Assembly: GCF_002742265.1 (NCBI RefSeq)
Contig: NZ_MDGL01000007.1
Coordinates: forward strand, 124,001-188,000
Length of the DNA stretch: 64,000 nt
Reading direction: 5' to 3'
DNA from: Maribacter sp. 4G9
Lineage (GTDB): Bacteria; Bacteroidota; Bacteroidia; Flavobacteriales; Flavobacteriaceae
Shown: positions 8,104 through 17,558 of the stretch, one piece after another
Layout: each line of letters opens with the position of its first letter
Numbering within the stretch: position 1 is the stretch's first letter
Program-made: the position numbers and the translations under genes
Notes under the pieces: generated by a model
Seen by the model: the letters and a program-made list of their open reading frames with translations, nothing else
What the model was told of the DNA's origin: nothing
Database searches by the model: none

Positions 8104-8772
8104 TTATTCGTATAAGTGTGCCTCTTCTTCCTGCCTATCACGTTGTCGGGATTCCGCGATAAAATAAATGGCAATCAAGATGAGCCCGATCCATTCTGCC
8201 CAAAGTAGGGTAAATGGGTTGTGGTCCTTCCAAACCACATATTCCAGCAATAAATGGAATCCCAAGAATACAAGGGTCAAGACCCCCAACACATCGCCCA
8301 AAGTGTTTATTCTGGTTTCACGGGTGAGGATCATGGCCAGGGCACAGCCCACAAAGAATATACTGGCAAAAATGTAGTGAGTCCATTTAAAAGTGATGTG
8401 GTCAAAGAACAACACTCCAAACAGTGCCACTCCAAAGATGATGTTATAGCCCTTTCCAAAGCGGCTTTTGGCCTTTTTTACCAAGGGCTGCTTTTCCTTT
8501 TGAGCGGACATATGCTGGGCGCCGTTATAGATGAAGAGGGCCGCAGCCAAGGTCAATAGGCTCCCAAACCAATGCCCTGCCCACATAAAATAGTAATTGC
8601 TAATACTGTCCCTAAAAGTATCCCGGCAACCCAAATCCGCCCAATATAAGATAGCAGGAGTAAAAATTAGGACAGCGGCAATAAAACGTTCCAACTTAGC
8701 AAAGTGGTCCACTTCCTTTACCACTTTTTTACGAGCTTTTTGCACCGTAATTTTCATGTCCTGTAGGTTCAT
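8104..8772 (-). CDS. Six-helix membrane protein, DUF998-like
   Basis: 222 residues. After a basic cytoplasmic N-terminus ('ITVQKARKKVVKEVDHFAKLERF') there are about six transmembrane segments, starting 'FIAAVLIFTPAILYWADLG' and ending 'WIGLILIAIYFIAES', then a charged tail 'RQRDRQEEEAHLYE'. The 'DSISNYYFMWAGHWFGSLL' segment after the first helix recalls DUF998/frag1-type membrane proteins. The ATG five codons inside (M6, at 8757) is an alternative start. No neighbour suggests a role; the nearest genes are the frameshifted deaminase and a divergent hydrolase. Confidence 0.6.
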   Translation of the reverse strand: MNLQDMKITVQKARKKVVKEVDHFAKLERFIAAVLIFTPAILYWADLGCRDTFRDSISNYYFMWAGHWFGSLLTLAAALFIYNGAQHMSAQKEKQPLVKKAKSRFGKGYNIIFGVALFGVLFFDHITFKWTHYIFASIFFVGCALAMILTRETRINTLGDVLGVLTLVFLGFHLLLEYVVWKDHNPFTLLWAEWIGLILIAIYFIAESRQRDRQEEEAHLYE

Positions 8773-9192
8773 AGAAACACATTTCAGAAATTGCTCTTGT
8801 CTAAGAAAACATTATTTGCTTATAAACAATATCCCCGCTAAAAGGTATTTTTTGGTTTGTTGCCGTACCCTTTCTTTGTTCCCGTAAAACAGGCCCATTT
8901 CTGGATAGCAGCAATAACATATTTCGGGGGAACATTGAAATTGCGAACAGGGTGGGCCTTTACAAGATACGCGATTGTCCTTTAATATGCCAAAGTACTT
9001 TCCTGAAGGCTTCGCACCTTATAGGCCCAATATTTAAAAGCACAGCCTAACAGCAGTTGGCCATACCGGTCATTTTAACCAAATACCCCAATATAGAATA
9101 TCGTAGTGTCCCAACTGCCTTGCAAATTTGGACTTGCCTATTAGGATAAAATCAAAATTAAGTATCTTGTTTACCTAACGTAAAACGATATC
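8773..9192. other. Intergenic region, nothing recognised
   Basis: 420 nt between divergent genes (membrane protein on minus, hydrolase on plus). No ORF with a credible start, no strong hairpin, no repeat seen elsewhere in the window. The sequence TATCTTG near 9161 is one base from the TAnnTTTG -7 consensus and may serve the hydrolase gene; this is weak. Confidence 0.4.
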
Positions 9193-10488
9193 ATGAAAGG
9201 TAAAAAAATCTGTTCCATGCCATTTTTGGCCATATTCTTTCTCGTACTGTGCGCTGGAAGAACGCTTAACGCCCAACAAGAATTTCTATACGGTGATCTC
9301 TTACCGGATGCGCCGGAATGTGCCGCACGGGGCAAACACACCGTTGGGGTACAAACCATTGAGCTCTTGCATAAAAATCAAATTGACATCCTTAATTCTA
9401 AAGGAGGAAAGGACGTGCTTTACGATCGACCCCTGACCGTTGAAGTTTGGTATCCTGCAGCAGTAGCATCAGCAAACAACGTATTGACGACCTACGAAGA
9501 AGTAATGGGTACGCGTGGGGATAGCCTGCGCCCATTGATTCCATTTACTTTTAAAGGCAGGGCCGTTCGAGACGCAGCACCAAAAACAACGGAAGGTACG
9601 TTTCCCTTGGTCATAGTTTCCCATGGCTATGTAGGTTCGCGCTATTTGATGACCTATCTCACCGAAAATTTAGCATCCAAAGGGTATGTAGTTGTTGCCA
9701 TTGACCATACCGATTCTACTTTTAGGGATGCCAATGCATTTTACAGTACTTTGTTGAATAGGGCCAAGGACATCAAATTCGTTTTAAATGAAATGGCGGC
9801 TTTGACCAATACACCCCTTGGGAAAATTACGGATGCAAACCGTACGGGCATAATTGGTTATTCCATGGGTGGCTATGGTGTTTTAAATGTGGGTGGAGCG
9901 GGTTATAGTGATGGTGCTGCTGGTTTCTTCGGACAAATGACAGGGGGCAGCACGGCTATCCAATCCCTTGTAGCTAGCAATCCCGATTATCAAGAATCCA
10001 TTGATCCACGCATAAAGGCGGTCGTAGCTTTCGCCCCATGGGGAATGGCGAGAGGGGTTTGGGATGCGGAAGGTTTAAAAGGTTTAAAAAAGCCTACCTT
10101 TTTCATTGCAGGGAGTCAGGATGATATATCCGGCTACGAAAATGGTATAAAGGCTCTCTATGAAGGAGCTATCAACGCAGACCGATACCTACTTACCTAT
10201 ATGAATGCAAGGCATAATGTGGCCCCAAATCCGCCACCGGCCGAATCCTTGGCACCCGGACTCCACATGGATGAATATTATCGCTATGCCGATTCCTCGT
10301 GGGACCAGCGTAAAATAAATAATGTCAATCAACACTTTGTCACCGCATTTCTGGGTACCCATCTAAAGAGAGAGGACCATTCCCTACTCTTGGACATTCC
10401 TGAAAACTCCAATGAGAAGGATTGGCCCGGTTTTAAACCACGCTCATCCACCGGCATGGAGTTGTTGCATTCCCAGGGAATGGAATAA
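9193..10488 (+). CDS. Secreted alpha/beta hydrolase, PAF-acetylhydrolase / dienelactone-hydrolase-like
   Basis: 431 residues. Signal peptide residues 1-27 ('FLAIFFLVLCAGRTLNA', then QQE). Core alpha/beta-hydrolase features: 'PLTVEVWYPA' (typical of the platelet-activating-factor acetylhydrolase-like group), 'LVIVSHGYVGSRYLMTYLTENLASKGYVVVAIDHTDST' (oxyanion strand), and the nucleophile elbow 'GIIGYSMGGYGVLN' containing Gly-Tyr-Ser-Met-Gly. A later 'PTFFIAGSQDDISG' gives the acid loop and 'YMNARHNVAPNP' the likely catalytic His. Exported to the periplasm. Substrate could be an ester or lipid. Monocistronic. Confidence 0.82.
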   Translation: MKGKKICSMPFLAIFFLVLCAGRTLNAQQEFLYGDLLPDAPECAARGKHTVGVQTIELLHKNQIDILNSKGGKDVLYDRPLTVEVWYPAAVASANNVLTTYEEVMGTRGDSLRPLIPFTFKGRAVRDAAPKTTEGTFPLVIVSHGYVGSRYLMTYLTENLASKGYVVVAIDHTDSTFRDANAFYSTLLNRAKDIKFVLNEMAALTNTPLGKITDANRTGIIGYSMGGYGVLNVGGAGYSDGAAGFFGQMTGGSTAIQSLVASNPDYQESIDPRIKAVVAFAPWGMARGVWDAEGLKGLKKPTFFIAGSQDDISGYENGIKALYEGAINADRYLLTYMNARHNVAPNPPPAESLAPGLHMDEYYRYADSSWDQRKINNVNQHFVTAFLGTHLKREDHSLLLDIPENSNEKDWPGFKPRSSTGMELLHSQGME

Positions 10489-10836
10489 AAAGAATCGATA
10501 GTTCAATGTGATGCAAATTATAAGGTCTTGTTTTGGCTTTTTTGTTTAATACCATTCAAGACAGTATTCTTTACAGGTTCATTTATTGTCCTAAAGTATT
10601 TCTTGAGGGCATTTATAGCTAAAGTTGTTGATGTACCTTGACAAATGATACTCACTTTGACGAACAAAAAGAAGCTAGCTAAAGATAGGTAGACCGCCTC
10701 ACTTGGTGCCACAACAAAAACCTCCCCTTGGTTGGTATTTTTGTTTGGTGGATTCTTCTATTGACCAATGGCTTTTGTGATGGAACATCAAAACGGGAAA
10801 GCATTTTGGTGAACAGTTTCTTATTAAAGGACAAAC
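10489..10836. other. Intergenic region between convergent genes, nothing recognised
   Basis: 348 nt between the hydrolase and the 3' end of the cytochrome/LRR gene. A 64-codon minus-strand frame at 10518-10712 has no family features and no neighbour support, so I do not call it a gene. No clear intrinsic terminator for either side was found by eye. Confidence 0.4.
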
Positions 10837-12276
10837 TTATTGGAGACTGTTGGTGTCCGTGGAATCGGTCGTTACAAAAAAGTCCTTGGTAATGGGGTCT
10901 ATTCCTTGGTTTATCTGAAGGGCAGGGCGTTCCCTTTGGAGGGATTTCAACGCGGATTCAGAAATGTCCGTTTGCCAAACATATAGTTTGGAGAGCTTGG
11001 GCAGCTGTGTAAAAACCGACACGCTTTGGTCCGTAATTTTGGTTTCGTAAACCTTTAGCAAGGTCAGGTTTTTTAAATTCACAAGCGGCTGTAGGCTCTT
11101 GTCCGTCAAGGGAGTTTTGTCCAACTCCAACCACTCCAGATTCGTACAAGATGTAATCATGGACATCTCGGCATTGCCCAAAGGAAGACCGCTCAGATCC
11201 AATTCAACGATGTTGTTTGCCACGCGTTTTAAATCTGTAATTTGCTTGGGGTCGTATTCCGGCGGTAGGTAGGCATCAACGCTCAAGGCATTGGAATTAC
11301 TTGCCATACGCGAAATGGTGAGATAATCCGTGGATAGTTTTTGGAGGGTACTATCGGCAACTTTGGGAAGGTCCTGCCATTTTTTTTCGGGATCCGGTGT
11401 CATCATTTCCTCTATGAGCCCTACCAACGGTTCCGATGGTTCAAGTTGGTCCAATCTGAGGGTATCGGAAGCACCCAGGGCAATCCATCGTTCCAAAATT
11501 CCAATTTCACGCTCGCCCAAAGGGCTCTCGCCCTCCGGTGGCATATGATCTTCATCGTCCACAGGCAAATGCAGCCGTTTTATGAGCTCACTGTCCTGGG
11601 GGTCACCAGGGATCACGGTTTTACCACTTTTTCCACCTTTCAACAACTCCCCAAGACCCGTCATCAACAGTTCCCCCTCTTGTTTGTTTGGGTTGTGGCA
11701 GGACACACAGGAATTGTCCAGAATTCGCACTACCACATCCCCATAAATCAAGGGGTTCTCCGGGATTTTATTTTTTTGTTGGTCCGATGGAAAAGCCAAA
11801 AAATCGGGACCATGGGTAATCATGCCTCCATAATGGCCGGTAAAACCTATAAGTACAATGAGTACCAGCTGTATCCCTTTTTGGTAAGCTACGCGGGAAG
11901 GAAATACATGTACAAGGGCATACCATACTGCCGCCAACAGGGCCAAGCCCCCGCCCAACCATTGATGCCAAACAAGCAGGTCTCCTTTTACCGAAGCATC
12001 CTTCCCTAAAAAAAATCCGGAAATGGCGGTAATCAAGGCGGATAATACCGCAACGGTCAATAAACTATTAGGAACCTTTTTTCCCGTTAAACCCAAAAAA
12101 ATGGCTATGATCAAAAGGACAATGGGGAAATGTAAAACTAGGGGATGCCAACGTCCCAACCAAGATACCCATGAGGGTAATTCCATATAGGATTCGAACA
12201 GAAGGCAAAAAACCAAAAAGACGGATAGCCCCAAAATGAGGTAATCCACCCAATGCTTTTGAGCAGGTTTTATCAT
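10837..12276 (-). CDS. Membrane c-type cytochrome with DUF2231-like N-terminus and leucine-rich repeats
   Basis: 479 residues. Residues ~12-155 hold about five transmembrane helices in a DUF2231-like block ('SWLGRWHPLVLHFPIVLLIIAIFLGL', 'HQWLGGGLALLAAVWYA'). Next comes a planctomycete-type cytochrome segment with heme motif 'CVSCH' (residues ~190-194), 'EGELLMTGLGELLKGGKSGKTVIPGDPQDSELIKRL' and 'DHMPPEGESPLGEREIGILERWIALGA'. Residues ~330-465 contain repeated LRR-like units ('ITDLKRVANNIVELDLSGLPLG', 'CTNLEWLELDKTPLTDKSLQPLVNLKNLTLLKVYETKITDQSV'). It is the last gene of a three-gene minus-strand operon; the DUF1501 stop lies 4 nt upstream of its ATG. Probably a membrane electron-transfer or heme-sensing partner of the DUF1501/DUF1553 proteins. 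Confidence 0.85.
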   Translation of the reverse strand: MIKPAQKHWVDYLILGLSVFLVFCLLFESYMELPSWVSWLGRWHPLVLHFPIVLLIIAIFLGLTGKKVPNSLLTVAVLSALITAISGFFLGKDASVKGDLLVWHQWLGGGLALLAAVWYALVHVFPSRVAYQKGIQLVLIVLIGFTGHYGGMITHGPDFLAFPSDQQKNKIPENPLIYGDVVVRILDNSCVSCHNPNKQEGELLMTGLGELLKGGKSGKTVIPGDPQDSELIKRLHLPVDDEDHMPPEGESPLGEREIGILERWIALGASDTLRLDQLEPSEPLVGLIEEMMTPDPEKKWQDLPKVADSTLQKLSTDYLTISRMASNSNALSVDAYLPPEYDPKQITDLKRVANNIVELDLSGLPLGNAEMSMITSCTNLEWLELDKTPLTDKSLQPLVNLKNLTLLKVYETKITDQSVSVFTQLPKLSKLYVWQTDISESALKSLQRERPALQINQGIDPITKDFFVTTDSTDTNSLQ

Positions 12277-12280
12277 CGGC

Positions 12281-13735
12281 TTACGCTAAAAGGTCTTTGA
12301 TGACATTCCCCGCTACATCGGTAAGCCGAAAACGACGCCCTTGGTACTTGTAGGTCAATTGCTCATGATCCAGTCCCAAGGCGTACATCAAAGTAGCGTG
12401 AAAATCATTGATGTGCACCGGATTTTCAATGACATTGTACCCAAATTCATCGGTCTTACCGTAATTCAGCCCCGGCTTAACACCCCCACCGGCCATCCAG
12501 ATACTAAAGGCCCTGGGATGATGGTCCCTGCCATAATTGGCGGGATCGAACTTTCCTTGACAGTAATTGCCTCTCCCAAATTCACCGCCCCAAATGACCA
12601 AGGTGTCCTCCAACATGCCCCGCTGTTTCAGGTCCAGCACCAATGCCGCCGATGCCTGATCAACGTCCTTCGCCTGACCCGCCATTTCATTGGGCAAATT
12701 ACCATGCTGGTCCCAACCTTGATGGTACAATTGTATGAACCTCACCCCGTTCTCCGCCAACCTTCTTGCTTGAAGTGCATTGGCCGCATAGGTACCGGGT
12801 ACCTGGCAATCCTCCCCGTACAGGTCTATAATGGATTTGGGTTCCTTGGATATATCCATGACATCCGGAACCGACATCTGCATACGGTAGGCCATTTCAT
12901 ATTGGGCGATCCTTGATTCTATCTCATCGTCGCCCGTCTCCACATGATGTAGTTTGTTCAGTGCGGATACCTCGTTCAACAGATCCCGTTTTTCCGATCG
13001 GGAGATGCCCTCTGGATCATTGAGATATAGCACGGGATCCTTTCCGGAACGCAACAGCACGCCCTGGTGTTTGGAATCCAAAAAACCACTGGACCAAAGT
13101 TTTGAGTAGAGTCCTTGGCTGTTGCCCTTGCCCCTGGAGGTCAGGACCACAAAAGAAGGGAGGTTCTTGTTTTCGCTCCCCAAGCCATAGCTCATCCAGG
13201 AACCCATGCTGGGACGACCGGATATTTGGCTTCCGGTCTGGAAAAAGGTAATGGCGGGGTCATGGTTAATCGCTTCGGTATGCATGCTTCGGATGACCGT
13301 TATCTCATCGGCAATTTTCGCCGTGTACGGAAAAAAATCACTGATCCAAGTGCCGCTTTGCCCGTGTTGCCTAAAATCGACCGCAGGGGGCATCAACGGA
13401 AACTTCTCTTGATTGGCGGTCATGCCCGTCAAACGCTGTCCATTTCGGATCGATTCCGGCAGGTCCTCGCCCATCCGCTTGCGCAACATCGGTTTATAGT
13501 CAAAGGTTTCCAATTGGGAAGGTGCCCCGGCCTGAAACAGGTAGATGACCCTTTTCGCCTTTGGGGCAAAATGGGGAATGCCCAAAGGCTGCTGGCCCAA
13601 ATTCATTTGCCCATTTTTGAACAGATCGGGAATCAACAAAGACCCCAAGGCCAAGGAACCAATACCTATACTAAGTTGCGAAAAAAAGTGGCGCCTATTG
13701 ACCTTCAAAGGGTTTTCTTTCTTTTGTTCTTCCAT
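12281..13735 (-). CDS. DUF1501 protein, sulfatase-fold, Tat-exported
   Basis: 484 residues. N-terminal signal 'NRRHFFSQLSIGIGSLALGSLL' has the RRxFF pattern of a Tat substrate. The body matches DUF1501: 'FAPKAKRVIYLFQAGAPSQLETFDYKP', 'MHTEAINHDPAITFFQTGSQISGRPSMGSWMSYGLGS', 'GVRFIQLYHQGWDQHGNLP', 'DTLVIWGGEFGR' and 'GRDHHPRAFSIWMAGGGVKPG', ending with 'VHINDFHATLMYALGLDHEQLTYKYQGRRFRLTDVAG'. This family shares the alkaline-phosphatase/sulfatase fold and nearly always sits beside DUF1549/DUF1553 genes, as here (4 nt from the upstream gene and 4 nt from the downstream gene). Its biochemical reaction is not established; a role in glycan processing is a common guess. Confidence 0.9.
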   Translation of the reverse strand: MEEQKKENPLKVNRRHFFSQLSIGIGSLALGSLLIPDLFKNGQMNLGQQPLGIPHFAPKAKRVIYLFQAGAPSQLETFDYKPMLRKRMGEDLPESIRNGQRLTGMTANQEKFPLMPPAVDFRQHGQSGTWISDFFPYTAKIADEITVIRSMHTEAINHDPAITFFQTGSQISGRPSMGSWMSYGLGSENKNLPSFVVLTSRGKGNSQGLYSKLWSSGFLDSKHQGVLLRSGKDPVLYLNDPEGISRSEKRDLLNEVSALNKLHHVETGDDEIESRIAQYEMAYRMQMSVPDVMDISKEPKSIIDLYGEDCQVPGTYAANALQARRLAENGVRFIQLYHQGWDQHGNLPNEMAGQAKDVDQASAALVLDLKQRGMLEDTLVIWGGEFGRGNYCQGKFDPANYGRDHHPRAFSIWMAGGGVKPGLNYGKTDEFGYNVIENPVHINDFHATLMYALGLDHEQLTYKYQGRRFRLTDVAGNVIKDLLA

Positions 13736-13739
13736 ATTG

Positions 13740-16142
13740 CTATTCTTTGGTTATGGTTTCGTCCAAATTATAAATCACCTGGGCGGTGAGCATGAGTGCG
13801 GCCGTTTTTGCGGCGTCCGTATCGAGCCTAGGGTATTCCCCTAACTCAATCAATTTTTCAGCCTCAACCCGATTCCGCTCATATCCTTTTAAGGCATCTT
13901 GGTAGTAATTGCTTAATGCCGCCAATTCCTTTTCATTGGGAGACCTTACAAGGATACGTTTGAAGATATCGGTGATGTAATCTTGGCTATTGGGGTCTTC
14001 ATAAACCAAGTTTTGGGCCAGTACGCGGGCAGCTTCCAAGATCTGCACATCGTTTTGGAGCACCAAAGCCTGTAAGGGCGTATTGGTCTTTTGGCGCCTA
14101 ACTTCGGAAAAATCACGAGTGGGCGCATCAAAAATAGTCATATTGGGCGGTGGCAGGGTACGTTTCCAAAAGGTGTAGAGGGAACGTCTGTAGAGATCCG
14201 GCCCTTGGTCCTGCACATAATTTGTGAGGACACCCCTATTGCCCCCTGCGTTCGTTTCTTCCCAAAGACCGGGAGGTTGATAGGGCTTTACACTAGGGCC
14301 GCCTATTTCCTGGTTGAGAAGCCCGCTGGTGGCAAGTACGTAATCACGGATCATTTCCCCGCTCATCCGAAAGCGCGGGGCACGCGCCCACCATATATTT
14401 TCCGGGTCGGCCTTCTTCAAATCGGGCCTTAACTCCGATTTTTGTTGGTAGGTGGCCGAAAGCATAATTTTATTGAGCAAATACTTAATATCCCAATCGT
14501 GTTCCATAAAATCGACCGCCAGCCAGTCCATCAGTTCTGGGTGCGTAGGCAGGCTTCCTTGTACCCCAAAGTCCTCGGAGGTTTCCACAAGGCCCTTCCC
14601 AAAGAGCATGGCCCAGATGCGGTTCACAAACACCCTAGCTGTTAGCGGGTTTTGCCTGTCCGTCAACCACTGTGCAAGTCCCAAACGGTTCTTGGGAAGA
14701 TTGTCTGCAAAGGCAAATATGGATTTTGGTGTATTGGGCAGAACGGAGTCGGTAGGTTGGTCGTATTCCCCTCGGTTCAAAATATAGGTGGTCTTAGGTG
14801 CGGAATCGTTCATGACCATCACATTGACCTTGGGAATGTTCTTCATGTTTATGAATGAAAGCACCCCATCTGTTTCATCGTCAGAAACCTGAATAAAAGG
14901 CGGGTCTGCAAAAAATGCTTGGTTCTTCGCCTGTACGGCATCCATCTGGAGTCCCTTTTCGTCCACCTGATTGAAAAAGGCGAACATTTCGAAATAATCC
15001 TTTTGGGAAATAGCGTCATATTTATGGTCGTGGCAGCGGGCACATTCCAGGGTAAGTCCCAAAATCCCCTTACCTAAAGTATTGGTGCGGTCCAGTACAT
15101 AATTGGTCCTGTATTCTTCTTGAATGACTCCACCTTCCTGGGTAATGGGGTGGTTTCGGTTAAAGCCTGTTGCCAATATCTGTTCCTTAGTTGGGTTGGG
15201 CAAAAGATCGCCCGCCAACTGCCAGGTTAAAAAAGTATCATAGGGAAGGTTTTTGTTAAAGGCATGGATGACCCAATCGCGCCAAGGCCACATAGTACGG
15301 TAACTATCGTCCTGATAGCCGTGGGAATCCGCATAACGCGCCACGTCCAGCCAGGATTGGGTCATACGTTCCCCATAAGCGGGGGAGGCCAAAAAAGTAT
15401 CGATGATATGTGCTATGGTATCCTGTGATGCAGGGGCCAAAAGTTGGGAAACCGTTTCGGGTTTTGGCGGCAGTCCGGTCAAATCCAAACTGATCCTCCG
15501 TATCAAGGTTTCGTTCGTCGCTTTTTTGGACGGAAGCATGTTTTGCTCCTCCAGTTTTTTGAGCACAAAGGCATCTATTTCATTATTGCCCCACGTATTT
15601 AAAGTTTTTGGAAGGGCTATTTTCTGTGGCTGAATATAGGCCCAATGTTTTTCGAATTGGGCTCCTTGCTCAATCCATTTTTTAATGAGTTTTTTCTCAT
15701 AGGCCGATAGGGCCAATTTGGAATCGGCCGGGGGCATTTGTACCGTTGGGTCGTCCGATATGATTGCCAGATAGGCCTTGCTCGCCCGAAGGTTTTTTGG
15801 TACAATGGCGAAGTGACCGGGCGATTCCGGAAGTTCCGATAATGCGGATTCCTGCACATCCAAACGGAATCCCGCCTTACGCTTATTGGCATCGGGGCCG
15901 TGACAGGTGTAACATTTATCGGATAGAATCGGCTTTATATGAAAGTTGTAATCTACCGTTTCCGGTAAGGCCAATGTGGCATATTCGTCATTTTTAAACT
16001 CAAAAGCTCCCTTTTTATAGGCGTACAATCCGCCTATAAGGGCTATCAAAACCAGTGCCGTTATACTTTTATAGTTCATTTGGAATACTTTCAAGTCCGG
16101 TCGACCCTTAAATGTAATCAATTTACCCATAATTTTTATCAA
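13740..16142 (-). CDS. PSCyt1-DUF1549-DUF1553 (PSD1) multidomain protein
   Basis: 800 codons from the first ATG; M22 at 16079 is the more likely start because it directly opens the signal/anchor 'MNYKSITALVLIALIGGLYAY', whereas the upstream 21 residues look like leader. Domains in order: PSCyt1 cytochrome with 'CYTCH' and 'GPDANKRKAGFRLD'; DUF1549 with 'LIRRISLDLTGLPP', 'WLDVARYADSHGYQDD' and 'TLGLTLECARCHDHKYDAIS' (second CxxCH); DUF1553 with 'NPLTARVFVNRIWAMLFGKGLVETSEDFGVQGSLPTHPELMDWLA' and 'SPNEKELAALSNYY'. First gene of the operon with DUF1501 and the cytochrome/LRR protein. Periplasmic; reaction unknown. Confidence 0.88.
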   Translation of the reverse strand: MIKIMGKLITFKGRPDLKVFQMNYKSITALVLIALIGGLYAYKKGAFEFKNDEYATLALPETVDYNFHIKPILSDKCYTCHGPDANKRKAGFRLDVQESALSELPESPGHFAIVPKNLRASKAYLAIISDDPTVQMPPADSKLALSAYEKKLIKKWIEQGAQFEKHWAYIQPQKIALPKTLNTWGNNEIDAFVLKKLEEQNMLPSKKATNETLIRRISLDLTGLPPKPETVSQLLAPASQDTIAHIIDTFLASPAYGERMTQSWLDVARYADSHGYQDDSYRTMWPWRDWVIHAFNKNLPYDTFLTWQLAGDLLPNPTKEQILATGFNRNHPITQEGGVIQEEYRTNYVLDRTNTLGKGILGLTLECARCHDHKYDAISQKDYFEMFAFFNQVDEKGLQMDAVQAKNQAFFADPPFIQVSDDETDGVLSFINMKNIPKVNVMVMNDSAPKTTYILNRGEYDQPTDSVLPNTPKSIFAFADNLPKNRLGLAQWLTDRQNPLTARVFVNRIWAMLFGKGLVETSEDFGVQGSLPTHPELMDWLAVDFMEHDWDIKYLLNKIMLSATYQQKSELRPDLKKADPENIWWARAPRFRMSGEMIRDYVLATSGLLNQEIGGPSVKPYQPPGLWEETNAGGNRGVLTNYVQDQGPDLYRRSLYTFWKRTLPPPNMTIFDAPTRDFSEVRRQKTNTPLQALVLQNDVQILEAARVLAQNLVYEDPNSQDYITDIFKRILVRSPNEKELAALSNYYQDALKGYERNRVEAEKLIELGEYPRLDTDAAKTAALMLTAQVIYNLDETITKE

Positions 16143-16204
16143 ATCAGATTATCCACAGAAAGTACCGATTGGGTGCTTCCACAAAAAACAAAAGGAATAA
16201 TTGA

Positions 16205-16212
16205 TACTTTTG
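16205..16212 (+). promoter_or_regulatory. Bacteroidota -7 motif TACTTTTG before ybdG
   Basis: TACTTTTG fits TAnnTTTG; it is followed by CGGC and the ATG at 16217. If used, the transcript would be leaderless or nearly so. No -33 TTTG at normal spacing was seen. Confidence 0.45.
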
Positions 16213-16216
16213 CGGC

Positions 16217-17464
16217 ATGGAAAATGAAACATCCAGAATACTCTACAATTACCTGTTAAAGACCGGTATCAGCGAAACAGTTGCCGCCTATCTGAACCTG
16301 ATTATCTTCATGGCAGTCCTGCTCCTTGTTTCTTGGTTCATGGATTGGGTCATTTGGAAGATATTACGGGCGCTTTCCATTAGGATAGCAAGGCAATCCA
16401 AGACCAACTTCGATAATTTTTTGGTAGCAAACAGGGTTCCCAGGTATTTGGCCCATATCGCTCCGTTGTTCCTCTTATTTAAAATGGCACCTATTGCTTT
16501 TATTGATTTTGACTTCGCCCGGGGCATTGCCATGAAAACCTTGCAGGTACTTTTGGTACTCTTGGCTTTGGCCGTTATCAAACGGGTCTTTAGAAGTATC
16601 AATGATTATTTGAAGACCAAACCTCGCTTTAGGGATAAACCACTGGATAGCTACATTCAGGTATTTATGATCTTTGGCTGGTTTGTGGGTATTTTGGCCA
16701 TTCTGGCCATTGTGACCAACGTACAGGTTTGGAAATTCTTTACCGCCTTAGGTGCCGGATCTGCCATAATATTATTGATTTTCAAGGATTCCATTTTAGG
16801 ACTTGTAGCAAGCATACAGGTAAGCGCAAATGATATGGTACGCATAGGCGATTGGATCACCTTTGATAAATATGGGGCGGACGGGGATGTGATAGAGATC
16901 AACCTCGCCACGGTCAAGGTGCAGAATTTTGATAAGACGATTACGACCATACCTACGTACGCCTTGATATCGGACTCCTTCAAAAATTGGCGGGGCATGC
17001 AAGAATCGGGTGGAAGGCGTATCAAAAGGGCCCTGATAATCAGTCAAAAAAGTATTCGTTTTCTCTCCGATAAGGATGTGGAAGCGCTCAAAAAAATTCA
17101 ATTGATACAACCGTATTTGTCCGACAGAAACGAAAAAATAAAGGCCTTCAACATTGAAAATGGCCGAAACAAGGAACTGGCCATCAATGGAAGGAACTTG
17201 ACCAATATTGGTGTCTTTCGCAAATATGTTACGGATTACTTGGAAAACCACTCTGCTGTAAACAAGGGCATGACGCTCATGGTTAGGCAATTGGCCCCTA
17301 CCCCCCAGGGTATTCCTTTGGAAATCTATGCCTTTAGTGCGGACAAACGGTGGGAAAATTATGAATACGTCATGGCCGATATCTTTGATCACCTGCTGGC
17401 GGCCCTTCCCTTTTTTGATCTAAGGGTATTTGAATTTCCAATGGATTTTGGACAAGAAGTATAA
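16217..17464 (+). CDS. ybdG: MscS-family mechanosensitive channel, YbdG-like
   Basis: 415 residues, the same size class as E. coli YbdG. About five N-terminal transmembrane helices ('LNLIIFMAVLLLVSWFMDWVIW', 'FARGIAMKTLQVLLVLLALAVI', 'YIQVFMIFGWFVGILAILAIV', then the pore-lining 'FFTALGAGSAIILLIFKDSILGLVASIQVS') are followed by the beta domain 'DWITFDKYGADGDVIEINLATVKVQNFDKTITTIPTYALISDSFKNWRGMQESGGRRIKRAL', where 'SGGRRIKR' is typical of the YbdG subgroup. A TACTTTTG motif (16205-16212) ends 4 nt before the ATG. Role: osmotic down-shock protection in the inner membrane. Confidence 0.9.
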   Translation: MENETSRILYNYLLKTGISETVAAYLNLIIFMAVLLLVSWFMDWVIWKILRALSIRIARQSKTNFDNFLVANRVPRYLAHIAPLFLLFKMAPIAFIDFDFARGIAMKTLQVLLVLLALAVIKRVFRSINDYLKTKPRFRDKPLDSYIQVFMIFGWFVGILAILAIVTNVQVWKFFTALGAGSAIILLIFKDSILGLVASIQVSANDMVRIGDWITFDKYGADGDVIEINLATVKVQNFDKTITTIPTYALISDSFKNWRGMQESGGRRIKRALIISQKSIRFLSDKDVEALKKIQLIQPYLSDRNEKIKAFNIENGRNKELAINGRNLTNIGVFRKYVTDYLENHSAVNKGMTLMVRQLAPTPQGIPLEIYAFSADKRWENYEYVMADIFDHLLAALPFFDLRVFEFPMDFGQEV

Positions 17465-17558
17465 TTTATAAGAATGTAGGGGTGATTCTGAACTTCTCGC
17501 CCATGGTTTCTTCCACGACAAAAAGTCCCAGCTAACGCTAAGACTTTTTGACCACTCC

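Noticed and set aside
10518-10712. 64-codon minus-strand frame between the hydrolase and the cytochrome gene
   Set aside because: No recognisable motif, no promoter, composition like spacer DNA.
11341-12009. 222-codon plus-strand frame antisense to the cytochrome/LRR gene
   Set aside because: The minus-strand gene has CxxCH, membrane helices and LRRs; the plus frame has no coherent features.
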